Assembly (NCBI RefSeq): GCF_000375465.1
Contig: NZ_AQXH01000003.1
Location: 1-64,000 of the forward strand
Origin: Balneola vulgaris DSM 17893
Lineage (GTDB): Bacteria > Bacteroidota > Rhodothermia > Balneolales > Balneolaceae
Length of the DNA: 64,000 nt
Direction: 5' to 3'
Shown here: in pieces, positions 63,984 to 64,000 of the stretch
Layout: every line of letters starts with the position of its first letter
Position numbering within the stretch: the first letter of the stretch is position 1
The notes under the pieces: model-generated
The model's input: only the letters and a program-made list of their open reading frames with translations
Database searches by the model: none
What the model was told of the DNA's origin: nothing
Made by a program: the position numbers and the translations under genes

Positions 63984-64000
63984 CAAGCGACCAGATAAAC

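Noticed and set aside
1-64000. CRISPR arrays, tRNA or rRNA genes, insertion sequences, prophage
   Set aside because: No regularly spaced direct repeats, cloverleaf-like segments, transposase, integrase or phage structural genes were seen when reading both strands; weak tRNA-like matches were not excluded by computation.

Overview
The window looks like a chromosomal segment of an AT-rich, Gram-negative bacterium of the Bacteroidota/Balneolota side of the tree, most likely a marine Balneolaceae relative (inference). The evidence is frequent short lipoprotein signals ending in a lipobox Cys, a TonB-dependent BtuB receptor, DUF4369/TlpA-type lipoproteins, LVIVD propellers, a six-bladed propeller paired with a small secreted peptide, and mostly weak Shine-Dalgarno sequences. 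No rRNA, tRNA, CRISPR array, transposase or phage gene was seen. Apart from REP-like repeats at the right end, this is ordinary chromosome, densely packed with many 4-20 bp gene overlaps.

Layout. 0-4.3 kb: a small lipoprotein, a membrane-anchored TPR-CHAT (caspase-like) protein and a convergent anti-sigma-like single-pass TPR protein. 4.5-8.4 kb: an overlapping run of a TlpA thioredoxin lipoprotein, a GH3 NagZ-like lipoprotein, an HD hydrolase and a DinB protein. 8.5-11.2 kb: umuD-umuC-2-hydroxyacid dehydrogenase, where UmuD has lost both catalytic residues. 11.2-13.4 kb: fluoride channel, branched-chain aminotransferase and Tag. 13.4-17.5 kb: a sulfane-sulfur operon (TauE, CstB-like persulfide dioxygenase-rhodanese, two YeeE/YedE halves) divergent from a GntR/UTRA regulator, with a 22-bp palindrome between them. 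17.5-27.3 kb: an M16 peptidase pair, a glycosyltransferase with an LpxH-like phosphoesterase, OsmC, small stress/unknown proteins, a methyltransferase and a Sua5/YciO protein. 27.4-34.2 kb: S9 and M20 peptidases and GcvP.

34.4-41.8 kb: two tandem paralogous Ig-like/LVIVD proteins, a YncE-like propeller with a Met/His-rich copper-site-like insert, an unknown protein, a ZIP metal transporter, and an orphan response regulator whose ribosome site and start codon lie inside a strong hairpin. 41.8-46 kb: an operon with an ArsN2-like GNAT, two bacterial-PH membrane proteins and an MFS (UMF1) transporter, then an NTF2-like protein. 46.1-50.6 kb: a cobalamin riboswitch followed by btuB, a DUF6580 membrane protein, a BtuF-like protein and a Dph6-like PP-loop ATPase. 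50.7-52.1 kb: a six-Cys secreted peptide and a membrane-anchored six-bladed propeller, separated by overlapping alternative hairpins. 52-64 kb: housekeeping genes (EttA, CBS, NhaC, Uup-like ABC-F, YgjP-like peptidase, Spy/CpxP-like protein, a 2H phosphoesterase lacking one catalytic His, PAS/GAF histidine kinase, YwaF, YehS) and REP-like palindromes flanking yehS.

The best candidates for something undescribed are the peptide-propeller pair, the catalytically dead UmuD, the TPR-CHAT/anti-sigma module, the occluded response-regulator start and the metal-like propeller cluster. All function calls come from reading motifs; no database search was possible.
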